A stretch of DNA of 64,000 nt from Bacillota bacterium (GTDB taxonomy: Bacteria; Bacillota; UBA4882; UBA10575): positions 1 through 64,000 of the forward strand of contig JAAYHQ010000015.1 of the NCBI GenBank assembly GCA_012727425.1, read 5' to 3'. Made by a program: the position numbers and the translations under genes. The notes under the pieces were generated by a model. That model was not told the origin of the DNA and did no database searches. It saw only the letters and a program-made list of their open reading frames with translations. Positions within the stretch are counted from its first letter, which is position 1; each line of letters starts with the position of its first letter. Positions 41,349 to 49,919 of this stretch are shown one piece after another.

Positions 41349-42176
41349 TCACTTCTCCTTAACCACGTACAGGTACTCCAACCGGCTGAAGTCGGTGGCC
41401 GGTTCCAGATAGGCATAGTGTTCATACCCGTCTTCGGACGAATAGACTTCCACCAGGGTGCCGATGACCAAATTCTTCGGAAAAAACAAACTGGACTCGG
41501 CCGTTAAAATCCGGTCGCCGGTTTGCAACTTCACACTCAAATCCGATGGTTTCACCAAACAGGTCCCCTTCTTGCCACCACCATAGATGTACACCAGTTC
41601 CCTGGTGCGTTCCACTACCCCGCTCATGCTGTTCCCGGGGCGGGGATCGGTCAGTAACATGACTTCGGACGAGAAAGGTTCCACCCGGTACAACCGTCCG
41701 GCCAGTCCTTCCGCGGTAATCACCGGCATATTCCGGGTTAATCCGAAGTTACTGCCCTTGTCGATGGTGATCGTGGCACTGGTGTTCCGGGGGTTTCTAG
41801 CAATCACCTCGACCGGGATCAACTCCAAAGTTGAGGCTGTCTTGAACTGCAGAAGCTCCCGCAGCCGTTCATTCTCCGCGCGCAACTGCTCCAACTGGGA
41901 CAGTTCGGTCGCCAGCTCGGAAAGGCGTTTGCGCAGCTCGTCGTTCTCCCGGTGTAAAGCACCCAGTTCATTGATGGTCGCCCACGAATCCTGCACAAAA
42001 GTGGTTACGTAATGGATACCCTTTTGGAAAGGGTATAAAACAAACTTGAACGCCTTCTCGAGCCAGATCTCCTTCTCCCTTTCTTGCGACGAATAGAACA
42101 TCAACCCGGTAATAATCAGAAAACAAACAGCTAAGGTCACCAGCAAGACCCGTTTTTGGAAGAAAGGTTGCAACAC
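41349..42176 (-). CDS. mreC: Rod shape-determining protein MreC
   Basis: A 275-residue protein with one N-terminal membrane helix (VLLVTLAVCFLIITGLMFY), a coiled coil (ENDELRKRLSELATELSQLEQLRAENERLREL, about residues 78-112) and the double beta-barrel domain (VIARNPRNTSATITIDKGSNFGLTRNMPVIT, LAGRLYRV, LLTDPRPGNSMSGVVERT). The GTG start has AAAAGGGG nine bases upstream. It scaffolds the elongasome. Confidence 0.95.
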   Translation of the reverse strand: MLQPFFQKRVLLVTLAVCFLIITGLMFYSSQEREKEIWLEKAFKFVLYPFQKGIHYVTTFVQDSWATINELGALHRENDELRKRLSELATELSQLEQLRAENERLRELLQFKTASTLELIPVEVIARNPRNTSATITIDKGSNFGLTRNMPVITAEGLAGRLYRVEPFSSEVMLLTDPRPGNSMSGVVERTRELVYIYGGGKKGTCLVKPSDLSVKLQTGDRILTAESSLFFPKNLVIGTLVEVYSSEDGYEHYAYLEPATDFSRLEYLYVVKEK

Positions 42177-42208
42177 CTTAATCGGCCCCTTTTCCTAATC
42201 TTCTCCGC

Positions 42209-43240
42209 TCAACGCTTATTCGAGATTAAGACTTTCCGCAGATCTTCCAAGGCCTCAAGGGCCATCCCCGTCCCCCGGGCCACACACGTCAAGGGATCTT
42301 CAGCCACTTGCACTGGCATTTCCGTCTCTTCGGCCAGGAGACGGTCGAGTCCCCGCAGGAGGGCACCGCCCCCCGACATCACGATCCCGCGGTCCAGAAT
42401 ATCCGCAGCAAGCTCCGGAGGGGTTTTTTCCAAGGTCATCTTGACCGCTTCCAAAATCGCCCCCACCGGTTCCGCCAACGCTTCCATGACTTCCCGCGAC
42501 GAGATGGTGATCACCTTCGGCAAACCGATTACCAGATCCCGGCCACGCACTTCCATGGTCTCCTCTTCTTTCTGCGGATAAGCCGACCCAATTGCTCTTT
42601 TAATCTCCTCGGCGGTTTGCTCACCCACCATTAAATTATAACACTTTTTAATATATTGGATAATTGCTTCATTGAGTTCATCGCCGGCCACCCGGATCGA
42701 GCGGCTGGTCACGATTCCGCCCAGGGAGATCACGGCAACTTCGGTGGTCCCTCCGCCGATATCGACAATTAAATTGCCGGTGGGTTCCTGAATGGGAAGG
42801 CCCGCCCCAATCGCCGCGGCCATCGGCTCTTCGATCAGATAGACTTCACGGGCGCCGCCTTCCCGGGCCGCATCCATCACGGCCCGCCTTTCCACTTCCG
42901 TAACCCCGGAAGGAACCCCAATAATCACACGGGGCGCCAAAAAAGCCCGCCGGCGACCGGCTTTTTTAATATAATACTGTAACATCTTTTCCGTTACTTC
43001 AAAGTCAGCAATCACACCGTCTTTGATCGGCCGGACGGCAACGATACTGCCCGGCGTCCGGCCCACCATCTGTTTGGCTTCCAGCCCTACGGCAATGATA
43101 TTGCCGGAGTCCCGGTCAAAAGCCACAACCGTTGGCTCCTGGAGGACAATCCCTTGGTTACTGACAAAAACGAGCGTGTTGGCCGTCCCTAAATCAATTC
43201 CCATATCGCGCGAAAAACGTCCAAGCATTTTGTTGAGCAT
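42209..43240 (-). CDS. mreB: Rod shape-determining actin homologue MreB
   Basis: A 343-residue bacterial actin with [79 protein letters not shown] and [15 protein letters not shown]. It forms membrane-associated filaments that orient wall synthesis. ATG 43240 lies nine bases after GGAGGG. It follows radC by about 75 bases in the same direction. Confidence 0.98.
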   Translation of the reverse strand: MLNKMLGRFSRDMGIDLGTANTLVFVSNQGIVLQEPTVVAFDRDSGNIIAVGLEAKQMVGRTPGSIVAVRPIKDGVIADFEVTEKMLQYYIKKAGRRRAFLAPRVIIGVPSGVTEVERRAVMDAAREGGAREVYLIEEPMAAAIGAGLPIQEPTGNLIVDIGGGTTEVAVISLGGIVTSRSIRVAGDELNEAIIQYIKKCYNLMVGEQTAEEIKRAIGSAYPQKEEETMEVRGRDLVIGLPKVITISSREVMEALAEPVGAILEAVKMTLEKTPPELAADILDRGIVMSGGGALLRGLDRLLAEETEMPVQVAEDPLTCVARGTGMALEALEDLRKVLISNKR

Positions 43241-43315
43241 CAATGCTTTCCCTCCGGTTGAAAAAATATGATGTGGATTCTCACAAATAAAAAATTCTGG
43301 TTCGTTGGAGTTCCG

Positions 43316-43999
43316 TTAAATCAACCCTTCCTCCTTCATGCTAAAGTACTTGTTGTCACCAATAATCACATGATCGAGAATGGGAATGCCCAGGAGCTCT
43401 CCGGATTCTTTAAGGCGGTGCGTCAGCTTGATATCCTCTTTACTGGGCCGGGGGTCGCCACTGGGGTGGTTATGGGCTAAAATCAGGGAAGCGCTGCTTT
43501 GGCGGATCGCCGCTTTAAACACTTCCCGGGGATGAACCAAGGATGCATCCAACGTCCCAACGGAGATCGTCTCGGTCCCAAGCAGCCGGTTTTTTGTATT
43601 AAGGTGCAGCGTCAAAAAGTGTTCCTGGTCCAGAAACCGCAGACGCGGCATTAAAAAACCGGCGACTTCCTGAGGTGAAGACAAAGGTTGGTCTTCGGTC
43701 AGCCGGGTAGTCTGTAACCTCTTCCCCAGTTCAAAGGCGGCCAACAACTGAATGGCTTTTGTTTTCCCCACGCCCCGCACCGTACATAATTCCTGAAGGC
43801 TTGCCGCCGCCAGGTTTGGCAAAGATTCAAATTTGGCCAAGAGGAGCTTGGCCACCTCCAGCACCGACAGGTGGGCGGTTCCGGTCCGGAGGACAATGGC
43901 CATTAATTCAATGGTCGAGAGGCTCTCCGCACCGTACTTCGCCAACCGCTCCCGGGGGCGCTCCTCCGCCGGAAGCGCTTTAATCACCGGTCCGGACAA
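43316..43999 (-). CDS. radC: RadC/JAMM-domain DNA repair family protein
   Basis: A 227-residue protein with an N-terminal helix-hairpin-helix region (VRGVGKTKAIQLLAAFELGKR) and a C-terminal JAMM-like domain whose metal motif is ILAHNHPSGDPRPSKED. TTG 43999 has GGAGGTG seven bases upstream and lies inside the end of maf. The maf-radC-mreB order is widespread. The molecular function of RadC remains uncertain despite its name. Confidence 0.95.
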   Translation of the reverse strand: MSGPVIKALPAEERPRERLAKYGAESLSTIELMAIVLRTGTAHLSVLEVAKLLLAKFESLPNLAAASLQELCTVRGVGKTKAIQLLAAFELGKRLQTTRLTEDQPLSSPQEVAGFLMPRLRFLDQEHFLTLHLNTKNRLLGTETISVGTLDASLVHPREVFKAAIRQSSASLILAHNHPSGDPRPSKEDIKLTHRLKESGELLGIPILDHVIIGDNKYFSMKEEGLI

Positions 44000-44612
44000 G
44001 GGTTTTCACCTCCGGTAAGTTAATCCCGTATTCTTTTAACAGAAGCGCAAAACGGGGGACAGGGAGGCCCATAACATTATAGAAGCAACCCTCAATCCGG
44101 TCAACAAAGATGGCGCCAAGCCCCTGAATCCCATAGGCTCCCGCCTTATCCATCGGTTCGCCAGTACGGAGATAAGCGTCGATCTCCCGGTCGCTCAGCG
44201 GACGAAAGTGGACCCGCGTCATTTCATAAGTGGTAATCGCTTTCGCCCGGTGCAAAAGGGCCAGTCCGGTAAAGACCTGGTGCCAGCGGCCGGACAGGGT
44301 CCGCAGCATCCGCCGGGCTTCAGCTTGATCGCCCGGTTTTCCCAGGACCTCACCTTCCAGCACCACGATGGTGTCGGCCCCCACCACCAGGCTGTCCGCC
44401 GTCTCCGGAACGCGGGAGGCCAGGCGAAAAACCTCTTCCGCCTTCCCCCGCGCCGCCGCCATGACCTGCTCCGCCGGGGTGGCTGCCGGATCCGGCTGCG
44501 CCCGTTCCTCATAAGAACTGGCCATGACGGTAAAATCCAGACCCAGCATGGCAAGGAGTTCCTGACGGCGGGGGGAAGCAGAGGCAAGGATAATCGGATA
44601 AATCAAAGCCAC
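43980..44612 (-). CDS. maf: Maf nucleotide pyrophosphatase
   Basis: A 210-residue Maf-family house-cleaning pyrophosphatase. The start IILASASPRRQELLAMLG, the catalytic VVGADTIVVLEGEVLGKPGDQAEARRML, and DKAGAYGIQGLGAIFVDRIEGCFYNVMGLP are family marks. It hydrolyses non-canonical or dTTP/UTP nucleotides. The start is probably GTG 44612 or TTG 44606; both have G-rich but poorly spaced ribosome sites. It overlaps radC by 20 bases. Confidence 0.95.
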   Translation of the reverse strand: MALIYPIILASASPRRQELLAMLGLDFTVMASSYEERAQPDPAATPAEQVMAAARGKAEEVFRLASRVPETADSLVVGADTIVVLEGEVLGKPGDQAEARRMLRTLSGRWHQVFTGLALLHRAKAITTYEMTRVHFRPLSDREIDAYLRTGEPMDKAGAYGIQGLGAIFVDRIEGCFYNVMGLPVPRFALLLKEYGINLPEVKTLVRTGD

Positions 44613-44691
44613 CCCCAGACTGATTTAAACGTCAAAACTTACACCGCGGCACCCGGAAGGGTGCCGCCAACGAACCATTTATATTATTTCC

Positions 44692-45516
44692 CTATCCCAC
44701 GGCGCTTTCCTGCTTGTCCGCGCCTTTAATCGTCTTCATGGGACATTTTTCCACGCAAACTTCACAGTTAGTGCAGCGTTCGGGAATGATCCGCGCCAAA
44801 TTATTTTCAACCAGAATTGCCTCCGCGGGACAGTTCTTGCTACAGAGCCGGCAACCGATACAGCCCACTTTGCAGACCGGCCGGACCGCCGCCCCCTTCT
44901 CCGTGTTCATGCAGAGCACGATCACCTTCTTCGCCACCGGCCACAGGGTGATAATCTGACGGGGACAGGCTTTCACACACAACCCGCAACCGGTACACTT
45001 CGCCTCGTCGACCACGGGCAGACCATTGTCCGACATCGTCATCGCCCCAAACGGACAAGCTTTAACACAACTGCCCAGGCCGAGACAGCCAAAGGTACAG
45101 GCTTTGGCGCCGCCGCCCAGAGTCTGGGCGGCCGCACAATCTTCCACCCCAATATAGATGAAACGCTGGGCCGCTTCCTTCAGCCCGCCGGCACAGCGGA
45201 CCCGGGCGACCATCCGTTCGGCGGTCGTGCTTTCCACCCCCATCACCGCTGCAATGGGCGCGTGGTCCTTCAAAACCGGACACCCGGTCACCGGTGCCGT
45301 CCCGGCGACAATCGCCTCCGCCAGTCCGCGGCATCCCGGATAGCCACATCCCCCGCAGTTGGCACCGGGTAACAACCCTTCAATCTCGTCGATGCGCGGG
45401 TCACTTTCCACCGCCAATTTGCGGGAAGCAAGGGCCAGACCCAAACCGAAAGCGGCGCCAAGGACTAACAGAACGGCAACGCCATGCAGAATAATATTTA
45501 AACTTCCGGCTTCCAT
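44692..45516 (-). CDS. rnfB: Rnf complex subunit RnfB (iron-sulfur protein)
   Basis: A 274-residue electron-entry subunit of the ferredoxin:NAD oxidoreductase Rnf. After one membrane helix (LHGVAVLLVLGAAFGLGLAL) comes the GANCGGCGYPGC cluster motif. Several ferredoxin-type motifs follow: CLGLGSCVKACP, CTGCGLCVKACP, CIGCRLCSKNCP and CTNCEVCVEKCP. ATG 45516 has AAAGGAG eight bases upstream; an upstream ATG at 45573 has no such site. It is the last rnf gene, 79 bases before maf. It presumably takes electrons from reduced ferredoxin at the cytoplasmic face. Confidence 0.96.
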   Translation of the reverse strand: MEAGSLNIILHGVAVLLVLGAAFGLGLALASRKLAVESDPRIDEIEGLLPGANCGGCGYPGCRGLAEAIVAGTAPVTGCPVLKDHAPIAAVMGVESTTAERMVARVRCAGGLKEAAQRFIYIGVEDCAAAQTLGGGAKACTFGCLGLGSCVKACPFGAMTMSDNGLPVVDEAKCTGCGLCVKACPRQIITLWPVAKKVIVLCMNTEKGAAVRPVCKVGCIGCRLCSKNCPAEAILVENNLARIIPERCTNCEVCVEKCPMKTIKGADKQESAVG

Positions 45517-45624
45517 CTTGTCAACTCCTTTAGTCGGAATTTTCGACGTCGTTTTCTTTGTCTCCTTCGCCAACGAAAAACGTGGTCTTCATCACTTGGA
45601 TCCAGAAAATTCCCGGCTTCACCC

Positions 45625-46218
45625 TCAAAGTCCGAGCAAAGCCGCCAGGTCGAATCCGGAAAAGCCCAGAAACGCGATGGAGATCAGGCCGGCCGTAATC
45701 AGGGCAATGGGAATCCCCTCTATGGCCTTCGGTAACGGCGCAAACGCCAGGCGCTCCCGGATGCCGGCGAACAAGATCAGCAATAACGAAAAACCGAGCG
45801 CCCCACCGATCCCGTTGACCACCGACTGGAGGAAATTATAGTTCTCATCGACGTTGATGATGGTCACACCCAATACCGCACAGTTGGTGGTGATCAGCGG
45901 CAGGTAAATCCCCAACGCCTGGTAGAGCACGGGGCTGCTCTTTTTGATCACCATCTCGACAAACTGGACCAAAACGGCGATGACCAGAATAAAGGTGATG
46001 GTCCGTAAAAACTCAATGTCCAACACGACCAGCACTTTCTGGATCCAATAGGTGATTCCAGAAGCCAAGGCCATCACAAAGGTCACCGCCATCCCCATGC
46101 CGGTCGCCGTCTCAACCTGTTTGGAGACCCCCAAGAACGGACAGATCCCCAAAAAGCGCGCCACGATAAAGTTATTGATAAAGATCGCACTGAGCACAAT
46201 AAACAGATATTCAGTCAT
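45625..46218 (-). CDS. rnfA: Rnf complex subunit RnfA
   Basis: A 197-residue, six-helix membrane subunit: YLFIVLSAIFINNFIVARFLGICPFLGVSKQVETATGMG and LGIYLPLITTNCAVLGVTIINV. The two conserved cysteines (GICPF and TNCAV) are thought to bind a cluster within the membrane together with RnfE. ATG 46218 is preceded by AAGGAGG. It overlaps the end of rnfE by eight bases. Confidence 0.96.
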   Translation of the reverse strand: MTEYLFIVLSAIFINNFIVARFLGICPFLGVSKQVETATGMGMAVTFVMALASGITYWIQKVLVVLDIEFLRTITFILVIAVLVQFVEMVIKKSSPVLYQALGIYLPLITTNCAVLGVTIINVDENYNFLQSVVNGIGGALGFSLLLILFAGIRERLAFAPLPKAIEGIPIALITAGLISIAFLGFSGFDLAALLGL

Positions 46219-46840
46219 GCGCCTTCTCCTCCTTCCGGGCGACAAGCCAGTTGATCCCGGCCAGCAGCAAGCCGAGGGTGATAAAGGCCCCCGGGGGTAA
46301 AATCAGCAGTTTTGCCCCCAGGTCTTCCGGGAAAAGAGCAAACCCCTCAAACCCGAAATCGGTCGCCTTCAGCAACGTACCGGTTCCCACCAATTCCCGG
46401 ATGGAGCTTAACAAGGTCAATGCCAATGTAAAACCCATTCCCATCCCCAAACCATCCACCGCGGCGTCCAGCGCGTTATGCTTGGAAGCAAAAGCTTCCG
46501 CCCGGGCCAGGACGATACAGTTCACCACGATCAGCGGGATAAAGATCCCAAGCACCCGGTGTAAATCGGGCATCGAAGCCGCCATCGTCTTATCAATAAT
46601 CGTGGTAAAGGTGGCAATTACCACAATATACGCCGGAATCCGGATCTCCTTGGGAATTACCTTCCGTAGTAAAGCAATGATCACATTCGACCCGGTCAGC
46701 ACCAGGGTGGTGGCAATCCCCATGCCCAGCCCGTTCACCATCGCGGTGGTCACCGCCAAAGTGGGGCACATCCCTAAAACCAAACGAAAGGTGGGGTTCT
46801 CGTTAAAAACACCGTTCTTGAAGATCTGCCATTTAGTCAA
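46211..46840 (-). CDS. rnfE: Rnf complex subunit RnfE
   Basis: A 209-residue membrane subunit homologous to RnfA: NGVFNENPTFRLVLGMCPTLAVTTAMVNGLGMG and LGIFIPLIVVNCIVLARAEAFAS, again with MCP and NC cysteines. The TTG at 46840 is taken as start because GGGGGTG lies six bases upstream inside the end of rnfG; a GTG at 46849 is possible. It is coupled to rnfG and rnfA. Confidence 0.95.
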   Translation of the reverse strand: MTKWQIFKNGVFNENPTFRLVLGMCPTLAVTTAMVNGLGMGIATTLVLTGSNVIIALLRKVIPKEIRIPAYIVVIATFTTIIDKTMAASMPDLHRVLGIFIPLIVVNCIVLARAEAFASKHNALDAAVDGLGMGMGFTLALTLLSSIRELVGTGTLLKATDFGFEGFALFPEDLGAKLLILPPGAFITLGLLLAGINWLVARKEEKAHD

Positions 46841-47438
46841 CGTCGACACCCCCGTTCGTCGCTTCAACTTCCAGTAAAGATTGGGCTGCGGATAAAGCGG
46901 CATTCACCCCGTGGACAACCGCCCGCGAGGAGATGGTGGCGCTGGCAATCGCATCCACTTCGCCTTTGTCTTTTGTCACGGCCAAGGCCATTCCGGCCTT
47001 TGCTTCCCGGAACGCCGGTTGGGTCAAAAACTGGGCGTCCGTGATCTTCGCTCCCAGTCCGGGGGTTTCGCTATGACTGATCACTTTCACTCCGGACAAG
47101 TTCCCCGTGGCCGTTACCCCGATCACCATCCGGATCGGACCCCCGTACCCCTTTTGGTCAACAATAAAGACAAAACCCTTCGCTTCCGCGTCATCGTAAG
47201 CGCGGTACACTTCCACAATCCCGGTCCGGCCTGAGCTTTCCGTTTTTCCTAAAAATTCTTTCTCCTCCACAAAAGTGGTGGCCGCCGGTAAAGCTTCTTG
47301 TAGAGCCCGTTGTTTGGCCAGTTCCTCTTGGGCCTTGATCACCGGTGCGGTCAGGGCGTTCACCCAGCCCAGCACCCCCCCGGAGACGACGCAGATGACG
47401 GTGAGTACCATAATTAAGCGCCATTCGGATTTACCCAT
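46833..47438 (-). CDS. rnfG: Rnf complex subunit RnfG (covalent flavoprotein)
   Basis: A 201-residue subunit with an N-terminal membrane helix (LIMVLTVICVVSGGVLGWV) and an exposed FMN-binding domain. The flavinylation motif appears as DAIASATISSRAVV, with the Thr of SATISS as the expected FMN attachment site. The GGYGGPIRMVIGVT and HSETPGLGAKI segments are typical. The ATG overlaps the rnfD stop (TAATG), with GGGGAGG nine bases before. Confidence 0.95.
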   Translation of the reverse strand: MGKSEWRLIMVLTVICVVSGGVLGWVNALTAPVIKAQEELAKQRALQEALPAATTFVEEKEFLGKTESSGRTGIVEVYRAYDDAEAKGFVFIVDQKGYGGPIRMVIGVTATGNLSGVKVISHSETPGLGAKITDAQFLTQPAFREAKAGMALAVTKDKGEVDAIASATISSRAVVHGVNAALSAAQSLLEVEATNGGVDVD

Positions 47439-48411
47439 TAGCCCGCACCTCCCCAAACCGCTTCGGTACCGTCCAGCGGTCCAGCAGCGGTGTGGCAATA
47501 TTCATCAGAAGAATGGAATAACAAACCCCTTCCGGTAGTCCACCATACATCCGGATCAACATGGTAAAGAGCCCACAACCAACCCCGAAGATCAGTCGGC
47601 CGCGTGGCGTCACCGGCGTAGTTACGTAATCGGTAGCCATGAAAAAGGCCCCCAACAGCAACCCACCGGCCAAGAGATGAAAGAGGGGATCCTCGCCCCA
47701 CAGGAAAGCCAGTACTACTACGGTCCCCAAAAAGCCGACTGGGATCCGCCAGTCAATAATCTTGAAGACCAATAAAAACAGGCCCCCCAGCAATATGGCT
47801 AAAGCCGACGTCTCCCCAAGGGAGCCGGCGATCTTTCCCAAATACATCTGAAGATAGGGGATCTTGTTAAGGCCCTCCCCCCAGAGCCCAAGGGCGGTCG
47901 ACCCGGCAACGGCATCCACCGAAAGCCCAAGTGCGGCCGCGGGGGGTTCGGTCACCCAACCCAGGGAACCCTCGGGCCAAACCCATTTCGTCATTAAGAC
48001 CGGCCAGGAAGCAAGTAAGAAGGCGCGTCCCACTAAAGCCGGATTAAACGGGTTATAACCCAAACCGCCGTAGATCTGTTTCCCCAAAACAATGGCAAAA
48101 GCCGACCCGGCCGCCGGGATCCACAGCGGAACGGTGGGCGGAAGCGTTAACGCCAATAACAATCCAGTTACCACGGCACTGCCGTCACCGATGGTTAACG
48201 GCCGTTTCATCAGTATACAGGTTAACGCCTCCGTGATAACCGCCGTCGCGATCGATACCAAGATGATCAACAACGCGTGTCGCCCAAAATAGAAGACTCC
48301 GGTCCCCGCCGCCGGGATGAGGGCGGCAACCACCAGCCACATAATCCGTTCGGCACTCAGTCCCGCCCGGAGATGGGGAGAAGCCGAAACGACAACTTCT
48401 GTCTCCAACAA
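47431..48411 (-). CDS. rnfD: Rnf complex subunit RnfD
   Basis: A 326-residue membrane subunit of the RnfD/NqrB family with SPHLRAG near the start, GDGSAVVTGLLLALTLPP, YGGLGYNPFNPALVGRAFLLASWP and FFMATDYVTTPVTPRGR. The likely FMN-threonine site is in DAVAGSTALG, a variant of the more common SGATxL. It follows rnfC by 23 bases and is coupled to rnfG. Confidence 0.95.
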   Translation of the reverse strand: MLETEVVVSASPHLRAGLSAERIMWLVVAALIPAAGTGVFYFGRHALLIILVSIATAVITEALTCILMKRPLTIGDGSAVVTGLLLALTLPPTVPLWIPAAGSAFAIVLGKQIYGGLGYNPFNPALVGRAFLLASWPVLMTKWVWPEGSLGWVTEPPAAALGLSVDAVAGSTALGLWGEGLNKIPYLQMYLGKIAGSLGETSALAILLGGLFLLVFKIIDWRIPVGFLGTVVVLAFLWGEDPLFHLLAGGLLLGAFFMATDYVTTPVTPRGRLIFGVGCGLFTMLIRMYGGLPEGVCYSILLMNIATPLLDRWTVPKRFGEVRANG

Positions 48412-48434
48412 AAAAATACCTCCCTTGTTTCTTT

Positions 48435-49778
48435 TTATTGTGCTGCTTTAATTTGCTGCTTCGCGTTCTTCACCAACTGGAGTAATGGTCTCCTGCTCGG
48501 ACAGACATAAGCACAGGACCCACACTCCCGGCATTGACTGATTCCGTATTTTTCGGCCTCCTCAAAGCGGCCATGTTCTGCATAGTCAGCTAAATAATTC
48601 GGGAGTAAATTAAAGGGACAAACCTGGATGCACTTTCCACAGCGAATACAGGGCAGAACCTGGGGTTTTTCCACCTCACGACGGGTTTGCACCAGAATAC
48701 CGGAGGTCGCCTTCATCACCGGTAAATCCAACCGGTAAACCGCCGGACCGGTCATCGGACCGCCCAGGATAATCCGCCCCGGTGGTTCCGTAAACCCACC
48801 ACAGTATTTGATGAGATCCTCGACCAAAGTCCCGATCCGCACCCGCAGATTCTTGGGTTCTTTGATCCCTTTCCCGGTCACCGTCACGATCCGGTCAACC
48901 AGAGGCAGTCCTTCGCGGAGATAACGGCCAAAAGCAGCCGCCGTCGCCACATTATTGACGATCACCCCAACGGCGATCGGTAAAGCATTGGCCGGTACCA
49001 CTCGCCGGGTAGCGGCGTAAATCAACATCCGCTCCTCCCCTTGAGGGTATTTGACCTTCAAAGGAACAACTTCCACCGGGAATCCGTCCGCTGCTTCCCG
49101 CAGCGCCGCAATGGCATCGGGCTTGTTCGCTTCAACCCCGATCATCCCCCGGGAAGCCCCGGCCGCCTTCATAAAGGCCAACAAGCCACGGATCACATCA
49201 GCCGCCTGTTCCACCATAAGCCGGTGGTCACAGGTTAAATAAGGCTCGCATTCAGCGCCATTCAAGATCACATAATCAACGGGTTGCGTTGGACAATACT
49301 GCCCGTGGGACGCTTCGGTCTCCGGCGGACAGTATTTCACGTGCGTCGGAAAGGCGGCCCCGCCCATCCCGACCAGACCGGCCTCTTTCATCAGCACCTT
49401 GATCTGTTCAGCCGAAAGCTCCTCCAGTTTCCGGCCAGTGACCAGATCCGGCGCCCGCCGGTCAGCTCCGTCACTTTCGATTACAATCGCCGGTTCCAAG
49501 CGCCCACAAACGTGGGGCCGGGGCTCAATGGCAACCACCTTCCCGGAGATGCTGGCGTGCAAAGGAACGGAAACCCCGCCTTGCGCTTCAGCGATCTTCT
49601 GCCCGGTCGCCACTTCCGCGCCGACCTCCACCAACGGTTTGGCCGGTGCACCGATGTGTTGTCCCAGCGGAAGAACAACTTGGGCCGGAAGCGGTAATTC
49701 TTCCACCGGTAAAGCAGCTGTCAGTTCTTTACCGGATGGGGGGTAAATCCCCTTTTTAAAAGTTTTCAGCCCCATCAT
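48435..49778 (-). CDS. rnfC: Rnf complex subunit RnfC (NADH-binding)
   Basis: A 447-residue soluble subunit related to the NADH and cluster-binding subunits of complex I. KTFKKGIYPPSGKELT opens it; MGGAAFPTHVK, LNGAECEPYLTCDHRLM and YPQGEERMLIYA belong to the FMN/NADH domain; CIRCGKCIQVCPFNLLP and CRECGSCAYVCPSRRPLLQ bind two [4Fe-4S] clusters. AAAGGAG precedes two adjacent ATG codons (49778, 49775). It is the first gene of the rnfCDGEAB operon, whose upstream region carries a direct repeat at 49809-49828. Confidence 0.96.
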   Translation of the reverse strand: MMGLKTFKKGIYPPSGKELTAALPVEELPLPAQVVLPLGQHIGAPAKPLVEVGAEVATGQKIAEAQGGVSVPLHASISGKVVAIEPRPHVCGRLEPAIVIESDGADRRAPDLVTGRKLEELSAEQIKVLMKEAGLVGMGGAAFPTHVKYCPPETEASHGQYCPTQPVDYVILNGAECEPYLTCDHRLMVEQAADVIRGLLAFMKAAGASRGMIGVEANKPDAIAALREAADGFPVEVVPLKVKYPQGEERMLIYAATRRVVPANALPIAVGVIVNNVATAAAFGRYLREGLPLVDRIVTVTGKGIKEPKNLRVRIGTLVEDLIKYCGGFTEPPGRIILGGPMTGPAVYRLDLPVMKATSGILVQTRREVEKPQVLPCIRCGKCIQVCPFNLLPNYLADYAEHGRFEEAEKYGISQCRECGSCAYVCPSRRPLLQLVKNAKQQIKAAQ

Positions 49779-49808
49779 CTCACTCCTTTGACTTAATTTT
49801 ACAAACAT

Positions 49809-49828
49809 AACTAGGACTCAACTAGGAC
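49809..49828 (-). promoter_or_regulatory. Direct repeat upstream of rnfC, candidate regulatory site
   Basis: AACTAGGAC occurs at 49809-49817 and again at 49820-49828, an 11-base period (about one helical turn), 31 to 50 bases upstream of the rnfC start. This layout suits a dimeric DNA-binding protein. No known consensus is matched and no clear promoter boxes could be set beside it. Confidence 0.35.
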
Positions 49829-49919
49829 CTTACTGTTTCTCGTAGCGATATCCCAATCTCATCTTAGCTGATCTTTCAGCTGCCGACAATGGTAAAGCGG
49901 TTAAGGACTCTTTACCAAA

